Assembly: GCA_023409265.1 (NCBI GenBank)
Contig: JAEYHZ010000018.1
Coordinates: 8,788 to 72,787, forward strand
DNA length: 64,000 bases
Direction of reading: 5' to 3'
Source of the DNA: Bacillota bacterium
GTDB lineage: Bacteria > Bacillota > Clostridia > Acetivibrionales > DSM-1351
Shown: positions 42,430-52,197 of the stretch, one piece after another
Position numbering within the stretch: the first letter of the stretch is position 1
Layout: each line of letters begins with the position of its first letter
Notes under the pieces: model-generated
Databases searched by the model: none
Told to the model about the DNA's origin: nothing
The model's input: only the letters and a program-made list of their open reading frames with translations
Made by a program: the position numbers and the translations under genes

Positions 42430-43572
42430 ATGTTTGATTTGGATGTAAGTAATTTACCGACACCCTGTTATGTAGTAGATGAGGGGCTCCTTATAAGAAA
42501 CCTTGAAATACTTGACTCTATTCAAAAGCGTACTGGCTGCAAAATCCTTCTGGCCCAAAAGGGTTTCTCAATGCACTCTGTTTATCCGCTAATAGGTAAG
42601 TATCTTAAGGGTGTTACCTCCAGTTCACTTTTTGAAGCGAGGCTGGGATATGAAAAAATGGGTAAAGAAGTACATGTATATGCTCCTGCGTATATTGAAG
42701 AGGAATTTGACGAACTTCTTAAATATTCCGACCATATAGTTTTTAATTCCTTCAGTCAGTGGAACAAGTTCAAGGAAAGGGTAAAGGGCTGTCCCGGAAA
42801 GAAGATTGAATGTGGTATACGCATTAATCCGGAGTACTCCGAGCAGGACCATGCCATATATGACCCCTGCTCCAGCTTTTCAAGGCTGGGAGTGACTCTG
42901 AAGAACTTTAAGCCTGAAGAACTTGACGGTATAGATGGACTTCACTTCCATACAATGTGCGAACAAAATTCAGACACTCTGGAACGTACTGCCAGAGTGG
43001 TTGATGAGAAATTCGGAGAATATATCAAAGGCATGAAGTGGCTGAATTTTGGAGGAGGGCATCACATAACCAGAGAGGATTATGATGTAGAAACACTTAT
43101 CCGAACAATAACCTTTTTCCAGGATAAATACGGCGTAGAGGTTTACCTGGAACCCGGTGAGGCAGTTGCACTGAATACAGGCTATCTTGTTGCAAAAGTG
43201 CTTGATATTGTTGACAACGGTATGAATATCGGCATACTGGATGCTTCGGCCGCATGCCATATGCCCGACGTGCTGGAGATGCCTTACAGGCCCAATATCA
43301 TAGATTCCGGAAAGCCTGGAGAATATCCTTATACTTACAGGTTTGGAGGACACACCTGTCTGGCGGGGGATATAATTGGAGACTACTCCTTTATGAAGCC
43401 TTTAAATCCCGGAGACAGATTGGTCTTCTGTGATATGGCCCATTACACCATGGTAAAGAATAATACTTTTAATGGCGTTAATCTTCCTGCTATTGCACTT
43501 TACAGTGAAAAGGAAGGAATAAAAGTAATAAAAGAATTCGGATACAGCGATTTTGAAACAAGATTATCGTAA
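42430..43572 (+). CDS. nspC: Carboxynorspermidine / carboxyspermidine decarboxylase
   Basis: A PLP enzyme of the alanine racemase-like fold that removes CO2 from carboxyspermidine to yield spermidine. Seen: 380 aa, PLP lysine K44 in ILLAQKGFSMH, GLHFHTMCEQNSD, WLNFGGGHHITRED, EPGEAVALNTGYLV, and FGGHTCLAGDIIGDYSF with the reactive Cys region. It is the second gene of the pair with the dehydrogenase. RBS TTAGGAGG precedes the ATG. Norspermidine versus spermidine as main product cannot be decided from the sequence. Confidence 0.92.
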   Translation: MFDLDVSNLPTPCYVVDEGLLIRNLEILDSIQKRTGCKILLAQKGFSMHSVYPLIGKYLKGVTSSSLFEARLGYEKMGKEVHVYAPAYIEEEFDELLKYSDHIVFNSFSQWNKFKERVKGCPGKKIECGIRINPEYSEQDHAIYDPCSSFSRLGVTLKNFKPEELDGIDGLHFHTMCEQNSDTLERTARVVDEKFGEYIKGMKWLNFGGGHHITREDYDVETLIRTITFFQDKYGVEVYLEPGEAVALNTGYLVAKVLDIVDNGMNIGILDASAACHMPDVLEMPYRPNIIDSGKPGEYPYTYRFGGHTCLAGDIIGDYSFMKPLNPGDRLVFCDMAHYTMVKNNTFNGVNLPAIALYSEKEGIKVIKEFGYSDFETRLS

Positions 43573-43603
43573 ATATTGTTAAAAACTGATTATTAATTTT
43601 GTG

Positions 43604-43636
43604 AGAACTCAACATACAAGTTGAGTTCTTTTATTG
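43604..43636 (+). terminator. Terminator after nspC
   Basis: Perfect 10-bp stem AGAACTCAAC / GTTGAGTTCT (43604-43613 / 43620-43629), loop ATACAA, then TTTTATTG. Confidence 0.88.
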
Positions 43637-43729
43637 TCACAAAATTATATAAAGAGGTAAGTTTTATAAATGTAAATGACTTTTCTTAAATGCTATTATA
43701 AAACCATAAAATTTAAGGAGGTCATGGAA

Positions 43730-45118
43730 ATGAAAAAAACTATTATTAAGACCCTTGCTGCAGGTATAGCAATTGCTATGTCATTGTCAATCGCAGCTTG
43801 CGGTTCATCAACTCCGGCAGAAACTTCAACCTCGACCGCAGCAGAAAGCAGTACAGCTCCATCAACAACTGCTGCAGAATCATCAGCTCCTGCTGCTGAA
43901 CCTGTAAAACTTACCATGTGGCATATTCAGACAACAGAACCTGCGCCAACTATTATAAAGGACAGTATTGACCGTTTCACAAAAGACAATCCCAATTACA
44001 CTGTTGAGATTTCTGTGATGCAGAATGACGCTTTTAAGACCAAGCTGGCAGTTGCAATGGGTTCAGATCAAATGCCTGATATATTTCCACACTGGTCAGG
44101 CGGGCCAATGAACGCATATGTTGATTCCAACAAAATAGCTGACTTAACGACTTTTATGGGTGAAAATGGCTATAAAGACCGTTTTATGCCGGCAGCTATC
44201 AACCAGGCTACATATAAAGATAAAATCTGGGCTGTACCTGTTGAAAACACATCAGTAGCAATGTTCTTCTACAACAAGGACTTGTTTGCCAAATACAACC
44301 TGCAGGTTCCAAAGACAATTACTGAACTGGAAACTGTTGCTGATACTTTAAAGAAGAACGGAATTATTCCTTTCTCCTTGGCTAATAAGACTCAGTGGAC
44401 CGGTTCAATGTATTACATGTATCTTGTTGACCGTTTTGGAGGAGCTGATGCATTCAATGCAGCAGCACAGCGTACTGGTTCCTTTGAAAACGAAGCATTT
44501 ACCCAGGCTGGAAACAAGATTCAGGAATGGGTTAAGAAAGAATATTTCAATAAGGGCTTCAATGGTCTTGATGAGGATTCCGGACAATCACGAACTCTTC
44601 TGTATTCAGAAAAAGCTGCTATGACTCTTATGGGTTCATGGTTCCTCTCAACAGCAAAAGGTGAAACAGAAACTAGCAAAGATGCAAAGATTAAAGACTT
44701 TATGAAGAAGGTTGGTTCCTTCCCATTCCCAGCTGCTGAAGGTGGAAAAGGCAGTCCGGACTCAGTTGTTGGTACAGTTGGAGATAACTTCTATTCAGTT
44801 GCCGCAAGCTCTAAAGACGTAGCAGGAGCATTTAAAGCTATAACATACCTTATAGATGATACAGCTGTTGCTAAGCGTATTGAAGCAGGAAGAGTTCCTC
44901 CTGTAAAAGGTGTAAAGGTTAGCGATCCTCTGCTACAGGACGTATTAAATGCAGTAGAAAAGGCTCCTTCAGTTCAGTTATGGTATGATCAGTATCTGCC
45001 TGCTGATGTTGCACAGGTTCACAAGGATACTTCACAAGCTATATTTGGTCTTGCTAAAACTCCTGAACAAGTAAACAAAGAAATGGAAGCAGCCGCTAAA
45101 AAATCATTTGGTAAATAA
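43730..45118 (+). CDS. Sugar-binding lipoprotein of an MsmE/cellodextrin-type ABC importer
   Basis: A 462-aa solute-binding lipoprotein. Seen: signal with lipobox IAAC (Cys24), a Ser/Thr/Ala linker, then a family-1 sugar-binding body starting KLTMWHIQTTEPAP, with MPDIFPHWSGGP, WAVPVENTSVAMFFYNKDLF and LWYDQYLPADVAQ. It is paralogous along its whole length with the protein at 47328. The start ATG 43730 has AAGGAGG at the right distance; ATG 43724 is too close. First gene of a transporter operon. A terminator-like hairpin after it suggests that it is made in excess over the permeases. Confidence 0.92.
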   Translation: MKKTIIKTLAAGIAIAMSLSIAACGSSTPAETSTSTAAESSTAPSTTAAESSAPAAEPVKLTMWHIQTTEPAPTIIKDSIDRFTKDNPNYTVEISVMQNDAFKTKLAVAMGSDQMPDIFPHWSGGPMNAYVDSNKIADLTTFMGENGYKDRFMPAAINQATYKDKIWAVPVENTSVAMFFYNKDLFAKYNLQVPKTITELETVADTLKKNGIIPFSLANKTQWTGSMYYMYLVDRFGGADAFNAAAQRTGSFENEAFTQAGNKIQEWVKKEYFNKGFNGLDEDSGQSRTLLYSEKAAMTLMGSWFLSTAKGETETSKDAKIKDFMKKVGSFPFPAAEGGKGSPDSVVGTVGDNFYSVAASSKDVAGAFKAITYLIDDTAVAKRIEAGRVPPVKGVKVSDPLLQDVLNAVEKAPSVQLWYDQYLPADVAQVHKDTSQAIFGLAKTPEQVNKEMEAAAKKSFGK

Positions 45119-45137
45119 TTAGTAAATAATCTAATTG

Positions 45138-45190
45138 ATAATTGATTGGGTATCATTCATCTGATACCCATCAATTATATTTTAAAACTT
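45138..45190 (+). terminator. Partial terminator after the binding-protein gene
   Basis: A 16-bp stem with one bulged T, from ATAATTGAT...GGGTATC (45138-45154) to GATACCC...ATTAT (45163-45178), followed by ATTTTAAAACTTT. It probably gives partial read-through to the permease genes, leaving the binding protein most abundant. Confidence 0.75.
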
Positions 45191-45200
45191 TATTTCATAT

Positions 45201-45348
45201 AACGAGGCGGTAAAATGTCTCCAACTTCTACAAGTGGATGGTACCGCCTTGGTTTTTCAGGCGGTGAGCACATATCCCGCCTCGTTGAAACGCCGCTGAT
45301 GTAATGAAATTTTTCTACAACCGATAATTTCATTTGAATTAAGGCGTT
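45201..45348 (+). ncRNA. Structured intercistronic RNA candidate before the permease genes
   Basis: A three-way-junction fold: outer stem AACGAGGCGG / CCGCCTCGTT (45201-45210 / 45277-45286, perfect 10 bp), arm 1 TCC(A)ACTT / AAGTGGA (45220-45227 / 45232-45238), arm 2 ACCGCCT / AGGCGGT (45243-45249 / 45259-45265). A second domain follows: AACGCC / GGCGTT (45289-45294 / 45343-45348) enclosing ATGAAATT / AATTTCAT (45304-45311 / 45326-45333). It is not a known riboswitch by eye. The structure could set the ratio of binding protein to permease or sense a ligand. Confidence 0.55.
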
Positions 45349-45392
45349 ATAAAATAACCGGCTGTCTCTTTATTCTGAGGGGAGGAGAAACA

Positions 45393-46295
45393 ATGCAAAC
45401 TACCAAATCACTATTAAATTACAGAAAACGCAGCACAGCAATTGCGGCAGCAGTATTCCTTATTCCGGTATTCTTTTTTATTTTGATTTTTATTATATAT
45501 CCTATAGTTAATTCTTTCTGGCTGAGTCTTCATGATTGGAACGGAATTAGCTCCGACAAGGTTTTTTATGGCTTGGAGAACTGGAAAACGCTTGCAACAG
45601 ATGCCGTCTTTTACAAGTCTTTTCTTAACAATATAATAATAGTTATTTTATCGATAGCAATACAGCTGCCTATAGCAATGGCACTGGCATTCTTGCTGGA
45701 CACGGGAGGAAAGAAACTAAACTTCCTTAAAATGGTCTATTTTGTTCCTATGCTTATGTCATCAGTTGCAGTAGGATTCCTTTTTAAATATACCTACGAC
45801 CCTCAGTTCGGTCTTATAAGCGCAGTGTCGACATTATTTGGCGGAGATGGTATGGTTGACCTGCTGGGTAATCCACAAATCGCAATTTATGCAGTTATAG
45901 CAGTTATCTGCTGGCAATATGTACCCTTTTATATGGTTTATTTCCTGGCGGCTTTCAGCTCCCTTTCGGAGGAAATATATGAAGCTTCAATAATTGATGG
46001 TGCTACCTACGGACAGTATTTTTGGAGAGTTGCACTGCCATGCATGAAAGGCTCAGTAAAGAGTGCTGCTGTTCTTTCACTGGTGGGTTCATTGAAATAT
46101 TTTGATCTTATATACGTTATGACTCAGGGAGGGCCCAATGGTGCAACCGAACTTATGGCTACATATATGTACAAAAATGCCTTCCAGACAATGCAAATGG
46201 GGTATGGTTCAACAATAGCATCAGGTATGTTTATTGTAATTACAGTAATTTCATTGTTGACCCTTAGAGCTTTAAACGGGAAAGAGGAGGCGTAG
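45393..46295 (+). CDS. Sugar ABC transporter permease, UgpA/MsmF type
   Basis: A 300-aa permease with six membrane helices. Seen: the first helix after a polar N-terminus (FLIPVFFFILIFIIYPIVNS), FWLSLHDWNGIS, and the EAA loop IYEASIIDGATYGQYFWRVALP that contacts the ATPase. It is the first of two permeases for the lipoprotein at 43730. RBS GGGGAGGAG. No ATPase gene is in the cluster, so a shared MsmK-type protein must energise it. Confidence 0.92.
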   Translation: MQTTKSLLNYRKRSTAIAAAVFLIPVFFFILIFIIYPIVNSFWLSLHDWNGISSDKVFYGLENWKTLATDAVFYKSFLNNIIIVILSIAIQLPIAMALAFLLDTGGKKLNFLKMVYFVPMLMSSVAVGFLFKYTYDPQFGLISAVSTLFGGDGMVDLLGNPQIAIYAVIAVICWQYVPFYMVYFLAAFSSLSEEIYEASIIDGATYGQYFWRVALPCMKGSVKSAAVLSLVGSLKYFDLIYVMTQGGPNGATELMATYMYKNAFQTMQMGYGSTIASGMFIVITVISLLTLRALNGKEEA

Positions 46296-46298
46296 AAG

Positions 46299-47138
46299 AT
46301 GACTAGTATACTGAAAAAAATAACACTCGGTAAAATAATTGTTGCAATATTAGCCCTGACATGGTTGATCGTCGCAGGAGCTCCATTTTATTTTATGGTA
46401 GCCTCAGCCTTCAAAGAACAGTTTGAAATTCTTACCACAGGAGTATTTGCACTACCGCAGGGATTTTATTTGGACAACTTTATCGGTGTCGTTAAAAGTG
46501 ATTTTTATAAATATCTGCTGAATAGTACCTTCGTCGTAGCTGTATCACTGGCACTTATATTAATTACAGCCCTATGTGCGGCCTATCCCTTTTCAAGGTT
46601 TAAGTTTAAATTTAACAAACCTTTGTTCGGACTTGTTGTAGCCGCAATGGCAGTGCCTATACATGTAACCCTTATACCTGTTTTTCAGCTGACTCAAAAA
46701 ATACATTTGTATGATACAATTTTTGCACTTATAGGTCCTTACACAGCTTTTAATCTTCCCATATCAGTGTTTATACTGACAAGCTTTATGGCTGAAATAC
46801 CAAAAGAGCTCGAGGAGTCTGCCGAGATAGATGGCTGCGGAAGATACAGGACTTTCTTCCATATAATCGCTCCGTTATCAAAGCCCGGCCTGGCAACCTT
46901 GGCTATTTATAATGCTGTTAACATGTGGAATGAATTCAGTTTTGCCCTTGTATTGACCCAATCTGCGAAAAGCAGAACGCTGCCTTTATCCATATGGGAT
47001 TACCAAGGTCAATATAATTCAAACATTCCAATGATTATGGCTGTATTGACATTATGTGCACTACCGATGATACTAGCCTTTGCAATCGGACAGGATAAAC
47101 TGATCAAGGGTATGATGGCAGGAGCTGTAAAAGGTTAG
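46299..47138 (+). CDS. Sugar ABC transporter permease, UgpE/MsmG type
   Basis: A 279-aa permease, partner of the previous one. Seen: six helices, AYPFSRFKFKFNKPLFGLVV, the EAA loop ELEESAEIDGCGRYRTFFHII, and the C-terminal hallmark KLIKGMMAGAVKG. It begins 3 bp after the first permease ends, with AGAGGAGG inside that gene's end, so translation is coupled. Along with 43730 it forms the importer of the cluster. Confidence 0.92.
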   Translation: MTSILKKITLGKIIVAILALTWLIVAGAPFYFMVASAFKEQFEILTTGVFALPQGFYLDNFIGVVKSDFYKYLLNSTFVVAVSLALILITALCAAYPFSRFKFKFNKPLFGLVVAAMAVPIHVTLIPVFQLTQKIHLYDTIFALIGPYTAFNLPISVFILTSFMAEIPKELEESAEIDGCGRYRTFFHIIAPLSKPGLATLAIYNAVNMWNEFSFALVLTQSAKSRTLPLSIWDYQGQYNSNIPMIMAVLTLCALPMILAFAIGQDKLIKGMMAGAVKG

Positions 47139-47327
47139 GCGTATAAATTTCCATCAGGGGAATAGAGTTGTTACCTGAAAGGATATGTGGTATATATTAG
47201 TTTATAAAGAGTCAGTTGGAAAATTTTCAATTGAAATTATGTGTTAAAAGGTCAAGTACACTAACGTTTTAGAGTTTACTGAGTACTGATATCAGAAGCG
47301 GCATGAAGAATAAGTCGGGAGGTCGGC

Positions 47328-48626
47328 ATGCGGAAAATACTTCAAATCCTTATTGTACTCATATTGGTTTTATCCCTGTCAGGGTGTTTTTATGATGGAC
47401 AAATGGGGATAAAGGTTCGACAACCTCAGAAAAAACAGATTACTCTGTATTCCATTCAGGGTGACTCTGCGGTAAATAAGGTTATAGCCGATTCTGTCAA
47501 GAGATTTGAAAATCATAATATTGGTTTTGAAGTTGTTCATGAGCTGATACCCAATGACCTGTATAAAAACAGGCTCTCTGTATGTGTGGCAACGAATCAG
47601 ATGCCGGATGTTTTTCCAACCTGGTCGGGAAGCATATTAAAAGAATATATCAGTATTGGCGGAGTTGTAAACCTGAGTAACTTTATGAGTCAGGATAACT
47701 ACGGCTCCAGATTCAATGAAAAGGCTCTGGATATGGTTACCGACGAAAATGGAATATGGGGTGTACCCGTTGAAAATATGACCATTGCCTCCATATTCTA
47801 TAACAAAAATATATACAAGGCACTTAATCTGTCCGAGCCCAGGGATTACAACCAGCTTATAAAGAATATCCAGATACTAAAGGAACATAACTACATACCC
47901 TTTGCACTTGCAAACAGGACTGCCTGGACAGGTTCCATGTTTTATATGTATTTTGTTGACAGATTGGGTGGACCTTCAGTTTTTGATAATGCTGCCAACA
48001 GGAAAAACTCAGGCTCCTTTGATAATGAAGTATTTGTAAAAGCCGGAGAGATGGTGCAGCAGCTGGTCAATATGGGGGCATTTCCCAAGGGGTTCAACTG
48101 GATGGATGAAGACTCCGGAGATTCCAGGGACCTTTTGTATAATAATACTGCGGCCATGGTATTGTCGGGAAGCTGGTTACTGAGTAATGTAAAATATGAA
48201 AATCCTGATTTTTACAAAAATATTGGAGTATTTCCTTTTCCATCCATACCGGGAGGAAAGGGAGATCCTCAAAATACAATCGGCTGTATGGGAGACAACT
48301 TTTATTCCATAGCCAGTTCCTGCAATCACATTGAAGAAGCATTTGAACTGGTGAAGTACCTTATTGATGATACGGCAGTACAAAAACGAATTGAAGCAGG
48401 TAAGATCCCACCGGTTAAAAACCCTGATATAAAAGATCCTATGACAAGTAAAATATTGGACTATATAAATAAATCCCCGAATGTTCAGTTCTGGTATGAT
48501 CAATACCTGCCTCCAAAGCTATCGGAAGCCCATCTGACGCTTACAAGACAGATATATGGAGGAGAGGATCCGAAACGTGCTGCAAAGACAATGGAAGAAA
48601 TAACACGTCAGTACTATATTCGATAA
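47328..48626 (+). CDS. Second sugar-binding lipoprotein, probable signalling partner of the kinase
   Basis: A 432-aa lipoprotein with lipobox LSGC (Cys20). It is clearly paralogous with 43730: both have MPDVFP/MPDIFP, GVPVENMTIAS / AVPVENTSVAM, GSMFYMYFVDRLGG / GSMYYMYLVDRFGG, and WYDQYLP. It lacks the Ser/Thr linker and lies directly upstream of the sensor kinase (13-bp gap), away from the permeases. The layout matches the extra binding protein of the R. cellulolyticum cellodextrin cluster, which works in signal detection rather than uptake. The role as a sensor is inferred from this order. RBS GGGAGG. Confidence 0.88.
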   Translation: MRKILQILIVLILVLSLSGCFYDGQMGIKVRQPQKKQITLYSIQGDSAVNKVIADSVKRFENHNIGFEVVHELIPNDLYKNRLSVCVATNQMPDVFPTWSGSILKEYISIGGVVNLSNFMSQDNYGSRFNEKALDMVTDENGIWGVPVENMTIASIFYNKNIYKALNLSEPRDYNQLIKNIQILKEHNYIPFALANRTAWTGSMFYMYFVDRLGGPSVFDNAANRKNSGSFDNEVFVKAGEMVQQLVNMGAFPKGFNWMDEDSGDSRDLLYNNTAAMVLSGSWLLSNVKYENPDFYKNIGVFPFPSIPGGKGDPQNTIGCMGDNFYSIASSCNHIEEAFELVKYLIDDTAVQKRIEAGKIPPVKNPDIKDPMTSKILDYINKSPNVQFWYDQYLPPKLSEAHLTLTRQIYGGEDPKRAAKTMEEITRQYYIR

Positions 48627-48638
48627 AGGGTGAAAAAT

Positions 48639-50417
48639 ATGAAGAACCGGTTATTACAAATAGCTAAACAAAAAATGCGAAATACTCCATTCAGATCAAA
48701 ACTAACTTATTATCTTGTAATAACAATATGTCTGACAGTTTTAATAGTAGTCGGTTTTTCATACACTGTCACCAGCAGGTCTATCAAACAGCAGGCAAAA
48801 GATATGACCATGCTCCAGCTGGAACAGAACACCTCAAACCTCGAAGACTATCTAAAAAATATTGAAAGTACACCTGACAGTATTGTTACCGACAGAAGTC
48901 TGCAGGAGTATCTTTCAAATCATGATGAGGACAGCCTTGAATTTTCATCAAAGGTGGATGATGTGTATCGTTCAATGTCAAATATAATGGGAGCTAAAAG
49001 AGACATACTCTATGTGTTTCTTTACAAGGTACTGGATAACAAGGTTCTCTACCTCGGTCCCACAAAAGCCGGAAGGAACTCGGACTTCTCAAATGTTGTA
49101 GCCTATCTCTCAAAAAGCGATATTTCGGGTACCTCCATAAGAGTCAGCTTCAGACAGGATCCGGTTATTACCAACAAATATACTTTTACAATATACCAGC
49201 CTATTTTTGATATATACAGAATAAAGAGACCTATTGGCATGCTTGGAATATCTGTTGCCGAGGATGTTGTAGCCAGGTTTTATTCACATAAAAACAGGAA
49301 TCTCCCACTTGAAACCTTTATACTGAACGGAGAGGGGACAATTGTATCACATGTAGACAAGACCAAACTTTTAACAGAAACAGGATTTCAGAACATTTTG
49401 AAAAAGCAGGATGGCGCGGCTGAAATAGACGGCAAGCTTGTGGTTTACAAATATATAAAGGATTGGGACTGGTATGTTATAGGTACACTTCCCATAAGCT
49501 ACCTGCTTAAGGACAGCAATACCATGCTGTTTGCTATAGTTTTCATAGTTCTGTTGACCCTGATTCTCGCCTCCTTCATATCACTGGTATTCAGTAAGCA
49601 TCTGCTGAGACCTTTTAATGATCTTATATTCAGAATGTCCATGGTATCTCAAGGTGACCTGACTACCAGAATAAATCTGGAGGATCACGGCTATGATTTT
49701 GAACAGGTATCCAAGGGCTTTAACCTGATGGTTGAACAAATAAATGTTCTGATGCAGAAAATATATGACGAGCAGCGCCAGTTGAAAGAGATTGAGTTCA
49801 AGGCACTTCAGTCACAGATAAATCCTCATTTCCTTTACAACACTCTGGAAACGATACATTGGCAGGCATTGCTGAACGGACATCATGAGATTTCCACAAT
49901 GGTGAAGGCTCTTGCAGGTTTTTACAGAATAAGCCTCAGCAGAGGAGAAGCAATCATCCCGCTAAAAAATGAATCTGAACATGTTGAGAACTATTTGACC
50001 ATTCAGGAAATGCGATACAAGGATAAGATGGAAAGCTATATCGACATTCCTGAGGAATTTATGAATGTAATGATACCAAAAATGACTCTGCAGCCTCTTG
50101 TGGAGAATTCAATTTATCATGGCTTGAGAATTAAACAGGTTAAGGGTTTTATTAAAATAACAGCAGTCAGGGAAGGCGATGATCTTGTTGTAAAGGTTAT
50201 CGATAACGGCGCCGGAATGACACCGGGGCAGATCAACAGCCTTAACCGGACCCTGGAGGACAATGATTCCGGAGTAGGTTACGGTGTGAGGAATGTGCAC
50301 AGGAGAATAAAGCTCTTTTTCGGCAACCCCTATGGGCTTTTCTATGAAAGTAATGAATACGGTGGAGTGACAGCAAACGTAAGGCTCCACCTGGATTCTG
50401 CAGATAACAATATATAG
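48639..50417 (+). CDS. Sensor histidine kinase, YesM/LytS type
   Basis: A 592-aa membrane kinase. Seen: a first helix (about 20-42), a large extracellular Cache-like sensor, a second helix (about 297-320), a HAMP region (LLRPFNDLIFRMSM), the His_kinase core QSQINPHFLYNTLETIHW with phosphorylated H397, and an ATPase domain with VENSIYHGL, DNGAGM and GVGYGVRNV boxes. The start ATG 48639 follows AAAGGGTG; an in-frame GTG 48630 is weaker. It sits between the second binding protein and the AraC-type response regulator. Probably senses sugar through the adjacent lipoprotein. Confidence 0.93.
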   Translation: MKNRLLQIAKQKMRNTPFRSKLTYYLVITICLTVLIVVGFSYTVTSRSIKQQAKDMTMLQLEQNTSNLEDYLKNIESTPDSIVTDRSLQEYLSNHDEDSLEFSSKVDDVYRSMSNIMGAKRDILYVFLYKVLDNKVLYLGPTKAGRNSDFSNVVAYLSKSDISGTSIRVSFRQDPVITNKYTFTIYQPIFDIYRIKRPIGMLGISVAEDVVARFYSHKNRNLPLETFILNGEGTIVSHVDKTKLLTETGFQNILKKQDGAAEIDGKLVVYKYIKDWDWYVIGTLPISYLLKDSNTMLFAIVFIVLLTLILASFISLVFSKHLLRPFNDLIFRMSMVSQGDLTTRINLEDHGYDFEQVSKGFNLMVEQINVLMQKIYDEQRQLKEIEFKALQSQINPHFLYNTLETIHWQALLNGHHEISTMVKALAGFYRISLSRGEAIIPLKNESEHVENYLTIQEMRYKDKMESYIDIPEEFMNVMIPKMTLQPLVENSIYHGLRIKQVKGFIKITAVREGDDLVVKVIDNGAGMTPGQINSLNRTLEDNDSGVGYGVRNVHRRIKLFFGNPYGLFYESNEYGGVTANVRLHLDSADNNI

Positions 50418-50577
50418 ACATGATTAAATAACAGCTTCCCCATTTTAGACGGCTATGAGGCGAAAAATGGCCCGCCTTAAAACGGAGTACTATTATTTAA
50501 GCATGGCAAATGCAAAGAATTTCCTTATTTACTGATTTGAGTGCAGACAAGTTAAAGGGAAAGGTTGGTGAAATATA

Positions 50578-52134
50578 TTGTATAAGGTCTTAATAGTTGA
50601 TGATGAAATCATGATACGGAATGGATTATATAATATGATTCCGTGGAATACTCTGGAGATAGGTGATATACTTACTGCTTCCTGTGCTCAGGAGGCTCTG
50701 GATATTGCACGTGAAACAAAACCGGATATAATGCTTACCGATATTTGTATGCCTGAAATGGATGGGCTTGAAATGACAAAGCTTATGCTGGAGATTCTTC
50801 CCGATCTTAAAGTTATAGTGCTTACGGGTTATGATGATTTCAAATATGCCCAGAAAAGCTGCTCTCTTGGTGTCAAGGAATTTATTCTAAAGCCTGTTGA
50901 TGAGGTAGCCCTGATAAATAGTATCAAATTACAGGTGGAGAACATTAAAAATGAGATACAGTCCTCTCTAAAATGTAATATTTTAAACAGGAAAAGAGTA
51001 CTTGAGAATCAGAGAGCCTTTGAACAATCTCTTATGCAGCTTACCGAAAAAATTGCAGATTCCGATGACATCAAAATAGACGGTCTGAATCTTGAGGAAG
51101 ATTGTCAATATCAGGTAGGCTTAATATCACCGATTATTGAAGAAAATAGTGTATGGGAACAGCATAAAAACCTTCTTTTAATGTCTATAAAGAGCTTTCT
51201 TATTAATATTATTGACTCCAATAACTCGGGCTGGACCTTTCAGAACAGGGAAGGCGACATAGTTGTGATCTTTTATGTAAAGGCCGGTGATGAAAGTGCT
51301 GAAGAGCAGATTCTGAAGCTTCAGGAAATTATCAATACCGAGTATGATGTAAACCTGGACATGGGTATGGGGCCTGTTGTATCCCACATATCCAAAATAA
51401 AGGCTTCATATGGCAAGGCCAAGGAAAACTGCAGAATAAGGAAGCCTCTCATATCTTTAAAAGCTTCAGACGAAAAGAAGGAAGGAATGTCAAAAAGGGT
51501 TGACAACCTGCAGTTTTACAAGGAACGGATGCTGGAGAGTATTCAGGATACCGAAACTGCCAAGAAGTATCTGAAAATGTATATTGAGAATGTTAGGAAT
51601 TCAGGTATGAAAAAAATTAGTGCAGAGCAGAAGTTTTATGACCTGGCCTCAGCTTTTTACTGGGAATACCTTAAAGCCACAGGCTACTCTGCTGACGGGA
51701 GGCTGGAAACCTTCATCACCACCCTCCAGAGCAATGATCTGGAGAACTGCTGTGTCTTTACTGAAATGTTCATAGTTAAGCTGATGTATTCCAACAAAAA
51801 ACAAATGCATGAAATTGTTGAGGCGGCAGCAAAATTCATAAATGAGCGGCTTACCGAGGATCTGACGGTATTTACACTGGCAGAACAATTTCATGTGGCA
51901 CGCAATTACTTCTCAAGACTTTTTAAGAAAGAAATGGGTGAGGGCTGCAACGAATATATTACCAGACTGCGCATTGAAAAAGCCAAACAGCTGTTAGGTG
52001 CTTCCCGTCTTAAAACCTATGAAATAGCTGAAAAGGTTGGTTACCATGATACCAACTACTTTTCTCTTGCGTTCAAAAAGAATACCGGCATGTCACCGAA
52101 GGAGTTCAGAGAAAAACTGAATAATCCGGAATAG
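50578..52134 (+). CDS. Response regulator, YesN type (REC plus AraC)
   Basis: A 518-aa regulator. Seen: N-terminal receiver with acidic pair D8-D9, phosphoacceptor D55 in LTDICMPEMDG and K105 in ILKPVD; a central region of about 250 aa; and a C-terminal AraC double HTH (DLTVFTLAEQFHVARNYFSR, then KTYEIAEKVGYHDTNYFSLA). It starts at TTG 50578. It would be phosphorylated by the kinase upstream and switch on the transporter and GH3 genes. A 160-bp gap with a hairpin (CCATTTT / AAAATGG near 50440-50470) separates it from the kinase. Confidence 0.92.
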   Translation: MYKVLIVDDEIMIRNGLYNMIPWNTLEIGDILTASCAQEALDIARETKPDIMLTDICMPEMDGLEMTKLMLEILPDLKVIVLTGYDDFKYAQKSCSLGVKEFILKPVDEVALINSIKLQVENIKNEIQSSLKCNILNRKRVLENQRAFEQSLMQLTEKIADSDDIKIDGLNLEEDCQYQVGLISPIIEENSVWEQHKNLLLMSIKSFLINIIDSNNSGWTFQNREGDIVVIFYVKAGDESAEEQILKLQEIINTEYDVNLDMGMGPVVSHISKIKASYGKAKENCRIRKPLISLKASDEKKEGMSKRVDNLQFYKERMLESIQDTETAKKYLKMYIENVRNSGMKKISAEQKFYDLASAFYWEYLKATGYSADGRLETFITTLQSNDLENCCVFTEMFIVKLMYSNKKQMHEIVEAAAKFINERLTEDLTVFTLAEQFHVARNYFSRLFKKEMGEGCNEYITRLRIEKAKQLLGASRLKTYEIAEKVGYHDTNYFSLAFKKNTGMSPKEFREKLNNPE

Positions 52135-52197
52135 GCTCAAGCCTATAAAAGCATTAAAATAAGACTATTATTGAAATGAACAGGAGATGGAGTAATT

